64,000 bases of DNA from an uncultured Spirochaetaceae bacterium (GCA_944390725.1 CALXQU010000003.1:124001-188000), one strand, 5' to 3'; counted from the first letter of the stretch, positions 7,564 through 17,800 are shown. Notes: a model not told the origin generated them from the sequence alone. Made by a program: numbers and translations.

Positions 7564-8571
7564 ATGGAAAGAATCCTTGGCCTGGTTGAGCGCAGCGCGG
7601 AGAGGTATCTGACAAGGCGCAAGAGGATCAGGCTTTACGAGAAGAGCCGCAGGAGGACGGTGCTTTCTGAGATAAAGGGCTGGATCGATGCCCTTGTCTT
7701 CGCCATCTTCTGGGTCATCATCATCAACCAGTATCTCTTCCAGCTCTTCGTCATCCCATCCCCGTCGATGGTAGATACCCTCAACGTGGGCGACAGGGTC
7801 ATAGTCAACAAGGACAGCTACGGCGTCGAGCTCTATCCTGCCGGCACCAAGGCCTTCACCGATGGCCGCCGCGTGCAGCGCGACGAGATCATCACGTTCT
7901 ATAATCCCGAATATGACTCCAAGGGGCCGTTCTTCGATATCCTCTCGCAGGTCATCTACATGGGGACGCTCACCCTGGTGAATATCGACCGCAATCCTGA
8001 CGGCACGCCTGCCGAGAGGCTCTATGTGAAGCGGGCCGTAGGCATGCCTGGCGATATCGTGGACTTCAGGGAAGGCGATGCCTGGATCGAGCTTGCCGGC
8101 ACCGATGGCTTCATCCCGGAAGCGGAATTCAGGAAGGAGGCCGGGCTTGTGGATGGTCCCTCAAGGTCTGTAGACAGGTCATACTACCCAGGCCTCAGGG
8201 CCGCCGGGAGGCTGACTGCCTACCAGGAGGCCGGGCTCGGCGGGCAGGCCCCGCTCCACACGATCGCCGACTACCAGCGCATCATCGGATCGGAGTACGA
8301 CTGGGTCTTCGACCGCTATGAGCTGGAGAGGGCCCGTACCGATGCACGCGCATCCCTCTCGCCCGATGACATGCGCCTGCGTTCCGACCGCGCCCATTAC
8401 GATAACGGCATCTACATACCGGAGGACCATGTGCTGCCCCTTGGCGACAACAGGGACAACTCCCATGACGGACGCTACTTCGGTCCCGTGCGCGAGGACA
8501 GGGTCAACGGCCGCGTCATCGGCAGGTTCTGGCCCCTGGGCGCCATTTCGTCCCTGATGGATAACATCTGA
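7564..8571 (+). CDS. lepB: Signal peptidase I
   Basis: LepB cleaves signal peptides from exported proteins at the outer face of the inner membrane. The 335-residue protein has a membrane segment at about 41-64, the catalytic serine Ser68 in PSPSM, the general-base lysine Lys156 in YVKRAVGMPGD, and the C-terminal LGDNRDNSHDGRYFGPV box. The distance between the lysine and this last box is about 130 residues, resembling the long E. coli-type enzyme. A second membrane segment is not obvious, so the protein may have a single anchor. The gene overlaps hemW by 1 nt (TGATG). It has its own promoter directly at the ATG. Confidence 0.95.
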   Translation: MERILGLVERSAERYLTRRKRIRLYEKSRRRTVLSEIKGWIDALVFAIFWVIIINQYLFQLFVIPSPSMVDTLNVGDRVIVNKDSYGVELYPAGTKAFTDGRRVQRDEIITFYNPEYDSKGPFFDILSQVIYMGTLTLVNIDRNPDGTPAERLYVKRAVGMPGDIVDFREGDAWIELAGTDGFIPEAEFRKEAGLVDGPSRSVDRSYYPGLRAAGRLTAYQEAGLGGQAPLHTIADYQRIIGSEYDWVFDRYELERARTDARASLSPDDMRLRSDRAHYDNGIYIPEDHVLPLGDNRDNSHDGRYFGPVREDRVNGRVIGRFWPLGAISSLMDNI

Positions 8572-9692
8572 TGGAAGGGCTCGACAGGGAGAGGCCCCTC
8601 TCCCTATATATCCATGTGCCTTTCTGCTCGTCGAAGTGCGACTACTGCGCATTCTATTCCGTTCCCTCCCAGGCGGTGCCTGACGGCGCCATCGGCAGGT
8701 ATACCGACCTCGTGCTCGGTGAGATATCCGCGCTGCGCAGGGAATGGGGGAGGCCGTTCCATACCGTCTTCATCGGCGGCGGCAATCCTGCCATGCTCGG
8801 TTACCGCAGGCTCGCGGAGATACTCAGGGCAGCGGAGGCTGACGGCATGCCTGAGGAGGCCACGGTCGAGATCAATCCCGAGGATCTCACCGATGGCATC
8901 ATGGAGCTGGAAGGGCTTGCCACGAGGATATCGGTAGGTGTGCAGAGCCTGGATCCGCGCACGCTGGCAGCGCTGGGGCGCAACTCGTCGCGCGAGGCGG
9001 CCGCAGCAGCGCTCTCACGCCTCTCAGGCCTTCCCTTCGACTTCAATGCCGACATCATCACGGCAGTGCCGGGCCAGGCTATCGGGGGAACCCTCCGCGA
9101 TATAGAGGCGATAGCGTCGTATGGCCCCGGGCATATCTCCTTCTACTGCCTCTCATTCGAGGAGGGGACGCCGCTATCAAGGCGTTCCGTGCCGCTTGGC
9201 GATGAGGCTGAGGCGGCCTTCCTCCGTGCCGGATGGAAGCTGCTTTCGGAGCTGGGCTACCGCCATTACGAGGTCTCGAACTTCGCGAAGGAAGGGAAGG
9301 AGTGCCTCCATAGCAAGGTATACTGGGGCCTTGGGCAGTATGTCGGTTTCGGTCCCGGCGCGGAAAGCTCGGTCGGCTATGGCAGGGCCGTGTCGATGCG
9401 CGACAGCGAGGACCTCGGCTCATATCTCAGGAGGCCTGAGCAGACAGTATCATTCCTCAGCGCAGACGAGACCAAGGAGGAGCTGCTCTTGGCATCGCTG
9501 AGGACGGCCTATGGCATCGATAAGGCGGAGTACATGAGGCGCTTCGGCGAGGGTTTCGATGCGCGCTACGGTGCCCTCATCTCCAGGCTCGACAGCAGCT
9601 GGTACCGTGATGATGGCAGCCGCTTCGCCCTTACGGAGGAAGGGTTCCTCTTCCTCGACAGGATTATACTTGAGCTTGCGATGGCGATATAA
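8571..9692 (+). CDS. hemW: HemW-like radical-SAM protein (heme chaperone)
   Basis: This 373-residue protein belongs to the HemN/HemW radical-SAM family. The cluster motif is Cys19, Cys23 and Cys26 (PFCSSKCDYC), with the following GGGNPAML corresponding to the family GGGTPS. The CxxxCxxC without the extra cysteine of the HemN type (CxxxCxxCxC), together with the length, favours HemW, which carries heme, over coproporphyrinogen dehydrogenase. The context, coupled to lepB by a 1-nt overlap, gives no independent evidence. Whether this organism makes or uses heme cannot be told from the window. Confidence 0.88.
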   Translation: MEGLDRERPLSLYIHVPFCSSKCDYCAFYSVPSQAVPDGAIGRYTDLVLGEISALRREWGRPFHTVFIGGGNPAMLGYRRLAEILRAAEADGMPEEATVEINPEDLTDGIMELEGLATRISVGVQSLDPRTLAALGRNSSREAAAAALSRLSGLPFDFNADIITAVPGQAIGGTLRDIEAIASYGPGHISFYCLSFEEGTPLSRRSVPLGDEAEAAFLRAGWKLLSELGYRHYEVSNFAKEGKECLHSKVYWGLGQYVGFGPGAESSVGYGRAVSMRDSEDLGSYLRRPEQTVSFLSADETKEELLLASLRTAYGIDKAEYMRRFGEGFDARYGALISRLDSSWYRDDGSRFALTEEGFLFLDRIILELAMAI

Positions 9693-9693
9693 T
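9688..9693 (+). promoter_or_regulatory. Possible -10 box at the start of the small exported protein gene
   Basis: A perfect TATAAT lies exactly 6 nt before the ATG at 9700, the same spacing as at lepB, ruvA and rpe. No good -35 was found, and the hexamer lies across the end of hemW. Confidence 0.35.
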
Positions 9694-9699
9694 GCAGGT

Positions 9700-10194
9700 A
9701 TGAGAAGGACGTTTTCGATTATACTGCTGGCAGTCTTCCTTATCGCATCGGCAGGGGCGGCATATGACCCGTATCCGGCGGCGACAGGCTTCAGGAGGCC
9801 GTATCACCACAGCTGGCATGACGGCAGGGACACCGTCTCCTATATGCCGGGCGATACGATGATACGCATCGTGGCATCCACCCATGGCCTCGACCTAGGC
9901 AGGGCACGCCTTGCGGCCGTGCTGTATGCCTATTCATATCTGGCCTCAGATCCATCGCTGTTCCATGGCAGCGAGGAGGAGTTCCTCTCGTCGCTCCTCT
10001 ACGATATGAGGCGCTCGCTGGACGGCTGGACGCTCACGCGCGGGGAGGACAGGGCCATAAGGGACCTGTCGGACCGGCTCACCCCCTTCCTTTCCCCTTC
10101 GCGCCGGGACAGGTGGACCGACCTCAGATGGGCTATCGAGGACAGCTTCCCCAGGCTTATAGAGAGGCTTCGGCACCACGATATTGACAGCTGA
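9700..10194 (+). CDS. Small exported protein of unknown function
   Basis: The 164-residue protein starts with a signal peptide (MRRTFSIILLAVFLIASAGA-AYDPY). The mature part is rich in Arg, Asp and aromatic residues and is predicted to be mostly helical (RLAAVLYAYSYLASDP, EEFLSSLLYDMRRSL, WTDLRWAIEDSFPRLIERL). I recognise no family. The frame is open further upstream, but that extension overlaps hemW and lacks a signal peptide. The gene sits 7 nt after hemW, and a TATAAT lies 6 nt before the ATG, so it may have its own leaderless promoter. It is expected in the periplasm. Confidence 0.75.
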   Translation: MRRTFSIILLAVFLIASAGAAYDPYPAATGFRRPYHHSWHDGRDTVSYMPGDTMIRIVASTHGLDLGRARLAAVLYAYSYLASDPSLFHGSEEEFLSSLLYDMRRSLDGWTLTRGEDRAIRDLSDRLTPFLSPSRRDRWTDLRWAIEDSFPRLIERLRHHDIDS

Positions 10195-10213
10195 TTTTTC
10201 ATTGTGGTATGTT
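10184..10213 (+). promoter_or_regulatory. Predicted yebC-ruvC promoter
   Basis: Consensus TTGACA (10184-10189), an 18-nt spacer and TATGTT (10208-10213) give a leader of about 35 nt ending in the AGAGGT ribosome site before the ATG at 10256. Confidence 0.5.
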
Positions 10214-10255
10214 GTGTCGGTATCACAAGAAGACTTAATCTAGCAGAGGTAAAAT

Positions 10256-10996
10256 ATGTCTGGCCACAGCAAATGGGCAACAATCAAGCATAAGAAAGGA
10301 ATAGCCGACGCCAAGCGCGGGCAGAAGTTCACGAAGCTCATCAAGGAAATCACGGTAGCAGCCAAGGACGGCGCGGATCCCGATTCGAACGCACGCCTGA
10401 GGACAGCCATCCTCAAGGCGAAGGCCGAGAACATGCCGAAGGACAATATCGACCGTGCCATCAAGAAGGGCAGCGGAGAGCTCGGCAACGCCACTTTCTA
10501 TGAGCTCACATACGAAGGCTATGCGCCAGGCGGAGTCGCCATCATCATCGACACGCTTACCGATAACAAGAACAGGACAGCCGCTGACGTGCGCTCCACG
10601 CTCACCAAGCTCGGCGGCTCGCTCGGCGCCACCGGCTGCGTAAGCTATATGTTCCAGACGAAGGGCGTCATCACATACGATGCTTCCAAGTACACTGAGG
10701 ACCAGGTGCTCGAGGCCGCTCTCGAGAACGGCGCCGAGGATGTCTCCACAGAGGACGATGTCATCGAGGTGACGACCGCGGCTTCCGACTTCTCCCAGGT
10801 GCTCGAGGCGATGCAGAAGGCAGGGTTCGAGCAGGAGAGCGCCGATGTGCAGAGGATCGCGGACCAGACCGTCACGCTCGATAACGAGAAGGCGAACAAG
10901 GTCCTCAAGATCGTCAGCAGGCTCGAGGACCTCGATGATGTCCAGCAGGTCTCTACCAACCTCGACCTGCCTGATGACTTCCAGGAAGAAGAGTGA
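10256..10996 (+). CDS. yebC: YebC/TACO1-family translational regulator
   Basis: The 246-residue protein starts with the family hallmark MSGHSKWATIKHKK and contains GYAPGGVAIIIDTLTDNKNRT and LGATGCVSYMF. Proteins of this family were long annotated as transcription regulators; some bind the ribosome and aid translation of proline-rich stretches. The gene ends 4 nt inside ruvC (GTGA overlap), the conserved yebC-ruvC-ruvA-ruvB order. It has a consensus promoter and a ribosome site, unlike the leaderless-type genes nearby. Confidence 0.95.
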   Translation: MSGHSKWATIKHKKGIADAKRGQKFTKLIKEITVAAKDGADPDSNARLRTAILKAKAENMPKDNIDRAIKKGSGELGNATFYELTYEGYAPGGVAIIIDTLTDNKNRTAADVRSTLTKLGGSLGATGCVSYMFQTKGVITYDASKYTEDQVLEAALENGAEDVSTEDDVIEVTTAASDFSQVLEAMQKAGFEQESADVQRIADQTVTLDNEKANKVLKIVSRLEDLDDVQQVSTNLDLPDDFQEEE

Positions 10997-11481
10997 TAAT
11001 CCTCGGAGTCGATCCGGGACTTGCAGATACAGGCTGGGGCGTTGTCGGCTTCGACGGGCAGCGCTACTGGCCTGTTTCCTATGGGACCATCAAGACCAGT
11101 CCCAGGGAAAGCCAGCAGAAGAGGGTGTATACGATTGCCGAGGACCTTCTGGCCCTGGCAGCCAGGCATGGCGCCTCAGCAGTCGCCATGGAGGACATCT
11201 TCTTCACCAAGAACATCACATCAGCCATCCCCGTAGCCAAGGTCATCGGCGCCGCGCTGCATGGCTTCGCATCGGTATCGATACCGGTGCATCTCTATTC
11301 GCCGCTTGAGGTCAAGATGGCAGTCACCGGCATGGGGCGGGCAGAGAAGCTGCAGGTGCAGGAGATGGTGAAGATACTCCTCAAGCTCAAGGAGATCCCC
11401 CGGCCGGACCATGCGGCCGACGCGCTTGCGGACTGCATCTGCTACTGCACGCATAACCTGTCGCGCCAGCTCCCGCGCTGA
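10993..11481 (+). CDS. ruvC: Holliday-junction resolvase RuvC
   Basis: RuvC cuts Holliday junctions symmetrically in complex with RuvAB. The 162-residue length is standard. The acidic active site is visible as Asp7 (GVDPG), Glu67 (AMED) and His140/Asp143 (PDHAADALA). The GTG start overlaps the yebC stop by 4 nt, implying translational coupling. ruvA follows 45 nt downstream with its own predicted promoter. Confidence 0.95.
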   Translation: MIILGVDPGLADTGWGVVGFDGQRYWPVSYGTIKTSPRESQQKRVYTIAEDLLALAARHGASAVAMEDIFFTKNITSAIPVAKVIGAALHGFASVSIPVHLYSPLEVKMAVTGMGRAEKLQVQEMVKILLKLKEIPRPDHAADALADCICYCTHNLSRQLPR

Positions 11482-11491
11482 GGAGCACCCA

Positions 11492-11520
11492 TTGCCAACG
11501 ATGGATGCAGGGGGTAGAAT
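11492..11520 (+). promoter_or_regulatory. Predicted ruvA promoter, leaderless arrangement
   Basis: TTGCCA (11492-11497), 17 nt, TAGAAT (11515-11520), then 6 nt to the ruvA ATG at 11527. No Shine-Dalgarno is placed correctly; the GGGGG run before the -10 lies too far upstream. Confidence 0.6.
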
Positions 11521-11526
11521 CCACGT

Positions 11527-12147
11527 ATGATCAATGCAGTTGTCGGGAAGATCGCCAGGCTCCAGCCTGAATATGTGGCCATACTCACGCCAGGCGGCGT
11601 CGAATACAGGCTCGAGATCTCCCAGAATACATCATCGAAGCTCTCATCCGAGCTGAACAAGGAACGCGTGAGGGTCCTCGCATATCTCCAGCACAGGGAG
11701 GATGCCATGGTCCTCTACGGCTTCTCGTCGGAAGAGGAGCGCTTCTGCTTCGAGCAGCTGCAGACAGTGCCGGGCATCGGTGCCAGGCAGGCGCTGAAGA
11801 TCCTCTCGGGAATCACCGTCGAGAACCTCGTCAGGCTCCTAGATACCCAGGATGTGAAGGCGCTGGCGAAGATATCGGGCATCGGGCCGAAGACCGCGCA
11901 GAAGCTTGTGCTGCAGCTGCGCAACGTCCTCGTCATCGATGATGAGGAAGAGGAAGGCAGGAAGGATGGGGCCGGCAGCTACCGCGACCTCGTCGATTCC
12001 TTCGTGCAGATGGGATTCGAAAGGAAGGCCGTGCTGCGCACCCTTGATGAGGTGATCAGGGACAATGCGCTCCTTATCGACGGCAAGGGCAGGGAGGAGG
12101 CTGAGAACCTGCTGCTGCCTCTGATGCTCAAGAGGATGACGAGATGA
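11527..12147 (+). CDS. ruvA: Holliday-junction DNA-binding protein RuvA
   Basis: RuvA binds four-way junctions as a tetramer and recruits RuvB. The 206-residue protein has the OB-fold N-terminal domain ([12 protein letters not shown]...GVEYRLEIS), tandem helix-hairpin-helix motifs ([13 protein letters not shown] and [16 protein letters not shown]) and a C-terminal domain that contacts RuvB, joined by a Glu/Asp-rich linker. The stop overlaps the ruvB start by 4 nt (ATGA). A promoter whose -10 lies 6 nt before the ATG suggests ruvA-ruvB-queA is also expressed separately from yebC-ruvC. Confidence 0.95.
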   Translation: MINAVVGKIARLQPEYVAILTPGGVEYRLEISQNTSSKLSSELNKERVRVLAYLQHREDAMVLYGFSSEEERFCFEQLQTVPGIGARQALKILSGITVENLVRLLDTQDVKALAKISGIGPKTAQKLVLQLRNVLVIDDEEEEGRKDGAGSYRDLVDSFVQMGFERKAVLRTLDEVIRDNALLIDGKGREEAENLLLPLMLKRMTR

Positions 12148-13196
12148 TCCTGGACAACAGCGATGATATGGAGATCCTGGCAGCGGCGCGTCCTGTCGAT
12201 GCGTCATACCAGGAGGAGGACAGGCAGGAGAACATGCTCCGGCCGCAGTATCTCGAGGATTTCCAGGGGCAGCAGACCATCAAGGACAACCTCGGCATCT
12301 TCATCAAGGCGGCCAGGAGCCGCGGCGATGCGCTCGACCATACCTTCATAGTAGGGCCTCCGGGGCTGGGCAAGACCACGCTGGCCTCGATCATCGCCAA
12401 TGAGATGCACAGCGAGATACGCATGACATCCGCGCCGGCCCTGGATAAGCCCAAGGACCTTGCCGGCATACTCACCAATGTCTCGGAGAACTCCATCTTC
12501 TTCATCGATGAGATCCACAGGCTCAAGCCGGCTCTCGAGGAGATGCTGTATATCGCGATGGAGGATTTCGAGATCGACTGGGTCATCGGGCAGGGGCCCG
12601 CTGCCAGGACGATGAGGATACCGCTGCCCCATTTCACGCTCATCGGCGCGACGACCAAGGCCGGATCCGTGTCATCGCCGCTGGCCTCGCGCTTCGGCAT
12701 CAACCTGCATATCGACTTCTATTCCCCGGCGGAGCTCTCATCGATCATAGCCAGGTCGGCGAAGATACTCGAGACGGATATCGATGACGATGCGGTGGAC
12801 CTGCTTGCGTTCTGCTCGCGGGGGACGCCTAGGATAGCCAACAGGCTCCTGAGGAGGCTGCGCGACTTCGCTGCCGTGCTCGGCAACGGCGTGATCACCA
12901 GGCCGATCGTGGAGGAGGGGCTCAGCCGCCTCGGCATCGACCACAACGGCCTGGAGAGGATGGATAGGAACATACTTCGTACGATCATAGAGTTCTACGG
13001 GGGAGGGCCGGTCGGTGCCGATACGCTCTCCATCTCCGTCGGGGAGGCTGTCGAGAGCCTTGAGGACTTCTATGAGCCGTATCTCATACAGCAGGGATAC
13101 CTCAAGAGGACGCCGCGCGGCAGATGCGTCACAGGCAAGGCGTACGAGCTCTTGGGGATCAGGAGCGGCAATGCTGACCAGGGATTACTATTTTGA
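12144..13196 (+). CDS. ruvB: Holliday-junction helicase motor RuvB
   Basis: RuvB is the hexameric AAA+ ATPase that drives branch migration. The 350-residue protein has Walker [10 protein letters not shown], Walker B FFIDEIHR, the sensor region [20 protein letters not shown] and a C-terminal winged helix ([13 protein letters not shown]). The N-terminal [11 protein letters not shown] is the usual family start. It overlaps ruvA by 4 nt and the queA start by 26 nt. Length and motifs are normal. Confidence 0.96.
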   Translation: MILDNSDDMEILAAARPVDASYQEEDRQENMLRPQYLEDFQGQQTIKDNLGIFIKAARSRGDALDHTFIVGPPGLGKTTLASIIANEMHSEIRMTSAPALDKPKDLAGILTNVSENSIFFIDEIHRLKPALEEMLYIAMEDFEIDWVIGQGPAARTMRIPLPHFTLIGATTKAGSVSSPLASRFGINLHIDFYSPAELSSIIARSAKILETDIDDDAVDLLAFCSRGTPRIANRLLRRLRDFAAVLGNGVITRPIVEEGLSRLGIDHNGLERMDRNILRTIIEFYGGGPVGADTLSISVGEAVESLEDFYEPYLIQQGYLKRTPRGRCVTGKAYELLGIRSGNADQGLLF

Positions 13197-14211
13197 CCTT
13201 CCTGAGCATCTGATTGCTCAGGTTCCTTCCGCAAGGCGCGGCGAGGACAGGCTCCTCCTGCTTGACAGGAAGAGCGGCAGATACGAGGACCATATGATGG
13301 GCGATTTCCCGTCGCTGATAGCGCCGGGCTCCGTCATCGTCGTCAACAATTCCAAGGTGCGTAAGGCGAGGGTCTACGGCAGGGCGGAAAGCGGTGCCCT
13401 GGTGGAGTTCCTCTTCCTCTCCCCGAATGCCGACCATACATGGAAGTGCATGGCCAAGAAGGCCAAGAGGCAGAAGGCGGGGAAGCAGTATGTCTTCGAG
13501 GACAGGGAAGGGACCCCTGTCAGGACAGGACGCATAGTGCGCGCCAGCGATGACGGCACGCGCGATATCGAGTTCTCCGAGCCTATCGACGAGTCATTCT
13601 TCGCCCTTGTCGGCCATGTCCCGCTTCCTCCGTATATCAGGAGGGAGGACTCGTTCCAGGATGAATCGAGATACCAGACTGTCTATGCGAAGATGCCCGG
13701 ATCCGTCGCGGCCCCCACTGCCGGGCTGCACTTCACGAAGGAGCTGATGGTGAGGGCCAGGGAGCTCGGCTTCCCCATCTACGAAGTCACTCTCCATGTC
13801 GGGGCCGGCACGTTCCTGCCGGTGCGCACGGAGAATATCGAGGACCATCACATGCATACCGAGCACTTCGAGATATCCGCAGAGGCAGCCGAGGCCCTCA
13901 ATAAGGCGAAAAGGGATGGGAGGCGCATACTCGCAGTCGGCACGACCTCTATCCGCACGCTTGAGAGCGCTGCCGATGAGGACGGGAATATCGCGAGGCT
14001 GTACGGCGAGACCGATATCTTCATCAGGCCAGGCTACCGCTTCCGCTTCGTCGATGACCTGCTGACGAACTTCCATACGCCTGAATCGACGCTGCTGATG
14101 CTTGTCTCGGCCCTGGCCGGCAAGGACCTGGTATTCTCCGCATACAGGCATGCGATAGAGGAGGAGTACAGGTTCTTCAGCTATGGCGACGCGATGTATA
14201 TCAGAGGCTGA
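13171..14211 (+). CDS. queA: S-adenosylmethionine:tRNA ribosyltransferase-isomerase
   Basis: QueA transfers the ribosyl part of SAM to preQ1 in tRNA, giving epoxyqueuosine at position 34. I placed the start at the ATG at 13171 ([19 protein letters not shown], the family N-terminus), inside the last 26 nt of ruvB; a longer frame upstream merely shadows ruvB. The result is 346 residues. Family motifs include [37 protein letters not shown] and [16 protein letters not shown]. The partner enzyme Tgt is encoded at 38.0 kb, so the queuosine pathway is represented twice here. The 3' end overlaps the convergent tmk by 11 nt. Confidence 0.96.
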   Translation: MLTRDYYFDLPEHLIAQVPSARRGEDRLLLLDRKSGRYEDHMMGDFPSLIAPGSVIVVNNSKVRKARVYGRAESGALVEFLFLSPNADHTWKCMAKKAKRQKAGKQYVFEDREGTPVRTGRIVRASDDGTRDIEFSEPIDESFFALVGHVPLPPYIRREDSFQDESRYQTVYAKMPGSVAAPTAGLHFTKELMVRARELGFPIYEVTLHVGAGTFLPVRTENIEDHHMHTEHFEISAEAAEALNKAKRDGRRILAVGTTSIRTLESAADEDGNIARLYGETDIFIRPGYRFRFVDDLLTNFHTPESTLLMLVSALAGKDLVFSAYRHAIEEEYRFFSYGDAMYIRG

Positions 14212-14818
14212 ACGAGGAAAGCCACCTGCGGATCTCGCTTTCCACCGTATCGATCGGCTGGGCTCCGTCCACCGTCAGCAGCTTCACACCCTCAGGCAGC
14301 GATGAGAACGCCCTGATGTAGTTCTCCCTGACCGATGTCAGGAACTCCCCGCGGTCGAAGAGCTCCCTGGCCTCGCCGCGCTTCTCGATCCTGGCGAGGC
14401 ATTCCTCCACGGGAGTGTCGACGAAGATGATGAACTCAGGGGAGGGGAAGGCGTTGATGAGGCGGATGAAGCCGGGGTCGCATTCCACGCTCTGGTAGGC
14501 GATTGATGAGTAGAAGTACCTGTCCGAGATGACGATGCGCCCTTCCTCGGCCATCCTGGCGATGCCGTGGCTCTCGCTGAAGAGGTGGTCATGCCTGTCG
14601 GCGGCATAGAGCAGGGCCAGCGCCTCCGGGGTGGTTGCTACCTTCTTCTGCAGCACCTGCCTGACAAGCTGCCCGATGGGATTGTCGGTGGGCTCCCTGG
14701 TAAGGAAGTACTCCCTCCTGTTGAACTCATAGTAGCGTGCGAGATTCATGATCTGGGTGGTCGTGCCGGCCCCGTCAAGGCCCTCGAACACGATGAATGA
14801 CTTGAGCACTTTGTCCAT
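14201..14818 (-). CDS. tmk: Thymidylate kinase with variant P-loop
   Basis: Tmk phosphorylates dTMP to dTDP for DNA synthesis. The 205-residue protein shows FEGLDGAGTTTQ at about 11-22, LTREP, the DRYFYSSIAYQ motif and VDTPVEECLARI, all typical of the family. In the P-loop, however, the usual GKS/T lysine is threonine (GAGTTT), read directly from the DNA at about 14766-14780. The rest of the fold looks intact, so this may be an active variant seen in some lineages rather than a decayed gene. The ATG has GGAGGGGG upstream. It is divergent from tamB with interlocked promoters and convergent with queA. Confidence 0.9.
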   Translation of the reverse strand: MDKVLKSFIVFEGLDGAGTTTQIMNLARYYEFNRREYFLTREPTDNPIGQLVRQVLQKKVATTPEALALLYAADRHDHLFSESHGIARMAEEGRIVISDRYFYSSIAYQSVECDPGFIRLINAFPSPEFIIFVDTPVEECLARIEKRGEARELFDRGEFLTSVRENYIRAFSSLPEGVKLLTVDGAQPIDTVESEIRRWLSSFSL

Positions 14819-14839
14819 AATCCCCCTCCGATGCTGTCA

Positions 14840-14868
14840 TTGAATTATATTTCCCGCTGTGTGATAAT
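14840..14868 (+). promoter_or_regulatory. Predicted tamB promoter
   Basis: TTGAAT (14840-14845), 17 nt, GATAAT (14863-14868). The expected start is about 11 nt before the tamB ATG. Its -35 overlaps the -10 of the opposing tmk promoter. Confidence 0.5.
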
Positions 14869-14872
14869 TCAA
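14844..14872 (-). promoter_or_regulatory. Predicted tmk promoter
   Basis: On the minus strand TTGAAT (14867-14872), 17 nt, TATAAT (14844-14849). The leader of about 20 nt carries the GGAGGGGG ribosome site of tmk. Its -35 overlaps the -10 of the tamB promoter. Confidence 0.55.
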
Positions 14873-14885
14873 TAAGGCCTATACG

Positions 14886-17800
14886 ATGAAGTACCACACC
14901 ACATCGAATACCATCATCATATCGCTGATTGTCCTTCTGGTCTTCATCTCGGTAGCCGTGTTCACCGTGGTCTTCCTCTCCATGACATCGCCGACGCTTA
15001 TCCTCACGGAGAGGATCCTGGACGAGCTGGAGGCCGCCGACAGCGGCGTATCGGTGTCATTCGAGGGGATAGACAGGAATTTCCGTGATGGCATTTCCGT
15101 ACATGGGCTGAAGATAGGGATAGATGGGCAGGAAGCCGCCGAATTCTCGTCGGTGCGGGTGCACATGAGCCTCTTCTCCCTTATAAGGTACCTTGCGTTC
15201 GCGGACGGCAGCCTTGTGGTAGAGGCCTCGGACGGCATGATATCGATACCGGGCCTGCCTGCAGGTTCCGGTTCCGCTGGCGGCGATGGCCATGAGTCGC
15301 CGCTTGATGTGCTTTCCCGCTACTCGCTTTCGGTCCACCTGCACAGGATCGATATCTCGCTGCCGCATGGCATCACGCTCGGCGATGCCGCGCTCTCGCT
15401 CTATATGGACAGAGGCATCGAAGGGCTCTCCGGCAGCCTCAGCGCCGGGGAGGTAAGCGCTGCCGGGGATTATGGCAGCGCATCCTCCGAGGGAGTCCTC
15501 CTTGAGTTCGGCTACGGCGGCGGAGGAATCGATGCGGCGCTCTTCGCCTCCGGCATCAGCCTGGATATCCGCGGCACGAGGGCAGAGGCCGGCGACCTCA
15601 CGGCCAGGGGACGCATCGCCGGGGATATCATGCAGTCGGAGATCCGCGCATCCCTTTCCAGGCTCTCATTCTCCTCGGGAGGCATCACGGCTGCCACGGG
15701 CTCCTCTTCCGTCTCCTATTCCCCTGCCGGCATCAACCTCGTCATGCTCAACGGCAGCGTCTCATACGGCGATGCATCGGCATCGTTCTCGCGCCTGGAC
15801 GGGCTCACGCGCGGCTTCGAGCAGGCAGAGGTCTCTGTCCATGGCCTCAATGGCGCATATGGCGGCTTCGGCTTCTCCTCGGGGGGCATATCCGCCCATC
15901 TCGATGCCGCGGGCCGCTCCGCTTCCGTCACGAGCGGGCTTGCCAGCATAACCTTCGACAACGACGGCGTGGACAGGATCGACCTCGGCGGCCTTTCCGC
16001 CACGCTTGCCATGGATGGCGATGGCTACAGGGCCTCGTTCTCCTCATCGGCTACCGCAGGCGGCAGCGACGGCATCTTCTCGGGCTCCGAGGGCAGCATC
16101 GGCGTGGAGGCGGGATTCCAGGATGGCAGCATCTCCTACATACAGGCAGGCCTCTCATCCGTCACCCTGCCTTTCATCGATGATGAGATCGCCCTCAGCT
16201 TCGCGATGCAGGATGATACCTATGCCTTCATCCTCTCCTGCGGAGACCAGGTCAGGGCGGAAGGCTCCTATGGCAGCAGCAGCGCCTTCCTCGACATCTC
16301 CATCAGCGACTTCCGGCTCTCCCAGCTGCGGCCGTTCGCCGAGCGCTATCTGCCCGCCCTTACGCGGTATATCGGGGAAAGCACCGCGCTGACAGGCTCC
16401 GTGATGGTCGATGTGGCATCATATGGCAGCGGTCTTATCGGGCCGATGTCCCTGGGCCTTGCCGTCTCCGATATCGCATTCGGCCCCTATTCCTTCTCCA
16501 TAGGCGCATTCCTCAGCTCCGAATTCGAGGGCGATACGCTCTCGGTTGCCGATGCCTCGCTGACGACGGACTGGGGAAGGCTCTCCTGGACAGGGTATGT
16601 CGACCTTGGCAGGATGCTCCCCGACGGCAGGTTCACCATCTCATCGACCGAGACCGGCGAGGAGCTCTTCATCGCATCCCTGGACCTTGCGGAGGACAAT
16701 GAGTACACGTTCAGCGCCCGCATCCCGCGCTTCAGGAACAGCTGGTTCCAGGGCAGGGTGGACTTCACCGATGCTGATGTCGTTTCCTCCTCCGCCTCGC
16801 TGAGGACAGGCAACACCATCTATCCGTTCACGGTCACCGTCGATACCGCGGAGCGTACTATCTCGCTCGGCAATGAGGCGCTGGCAATAGAGGCGGAGTA
16901 CGGCGACGGCATCCGCGGCAGCGCGGTTTTCAGCGGCCTTGCCCTCCCTGTGCCTTCCGCAGACATCGCCCCGACCGTGATCACGGGCCGCATAGATGCG
17001 GGATTCGACCTGGCCACGCAGGCGCTGTCCATCTCCGTGCCGTCATTCCAGGTCGTCAACATGCGCCATCTGCCGACGGCCCCGGACCTCTCGTTCTCCG
17101 CCCATGGCGGCAATGACGGCATCGTCTTCAGCGATATCGTGCTGGCGGGCATCGAGACAGAGCCTCTCAGGGGCATGATGGACCTCTCGTTCAGCAGTAG
17201 GGAATACGCCCTCTACCTCTCCTCGTCAAGCGAGGAGCTGATGGCCTCGGCCGTCCTTTCCGATGGCGTCCTCTCCGGCATACTGCGCCTCAATCGCTTC
17301 GATATGAAGAGGCTGGGCCTGCCGGGCTATGCAGGCGACGTGAACCTGGCAGGGCACGGGGGAACCTTCTCCGACATGTCGTTCTCCGGCACGGTGGCGC
17401 TGAGGAGCGAGGATATGATAAACGATCCGAGGAACATCAACGCGATGATGTATATAGACTCGGATGAGCTGAGGCTGGAGAACCTCACGTTCCTCAGGGA
17501 TGCGCTCAGCATCTACTCGGAAGAGGTATCATACTCATCCGCGGATGGCACGTTCGGCGCGGACTTCTCCATCGCATACAGCAGCGGCGGAGACGAGCCC
17601 GAGGCCTCCGCGTCATTCACCATAGAGGCTGGCCTGCCGCGGGGAAGCACCATCGCGGAGGCAGTCTCGTCCGCCGTATCGGAAGGCCTTTCCGTTTCCG
17701 GCAGCATCATCCTCGGCGGCATCGATGCCGATGGCAGGCTCCATGTCGGGGAGAGGGAATCCTCGTTCTCCTATACCGATGGGAGGATAGAGCTTGAAGG

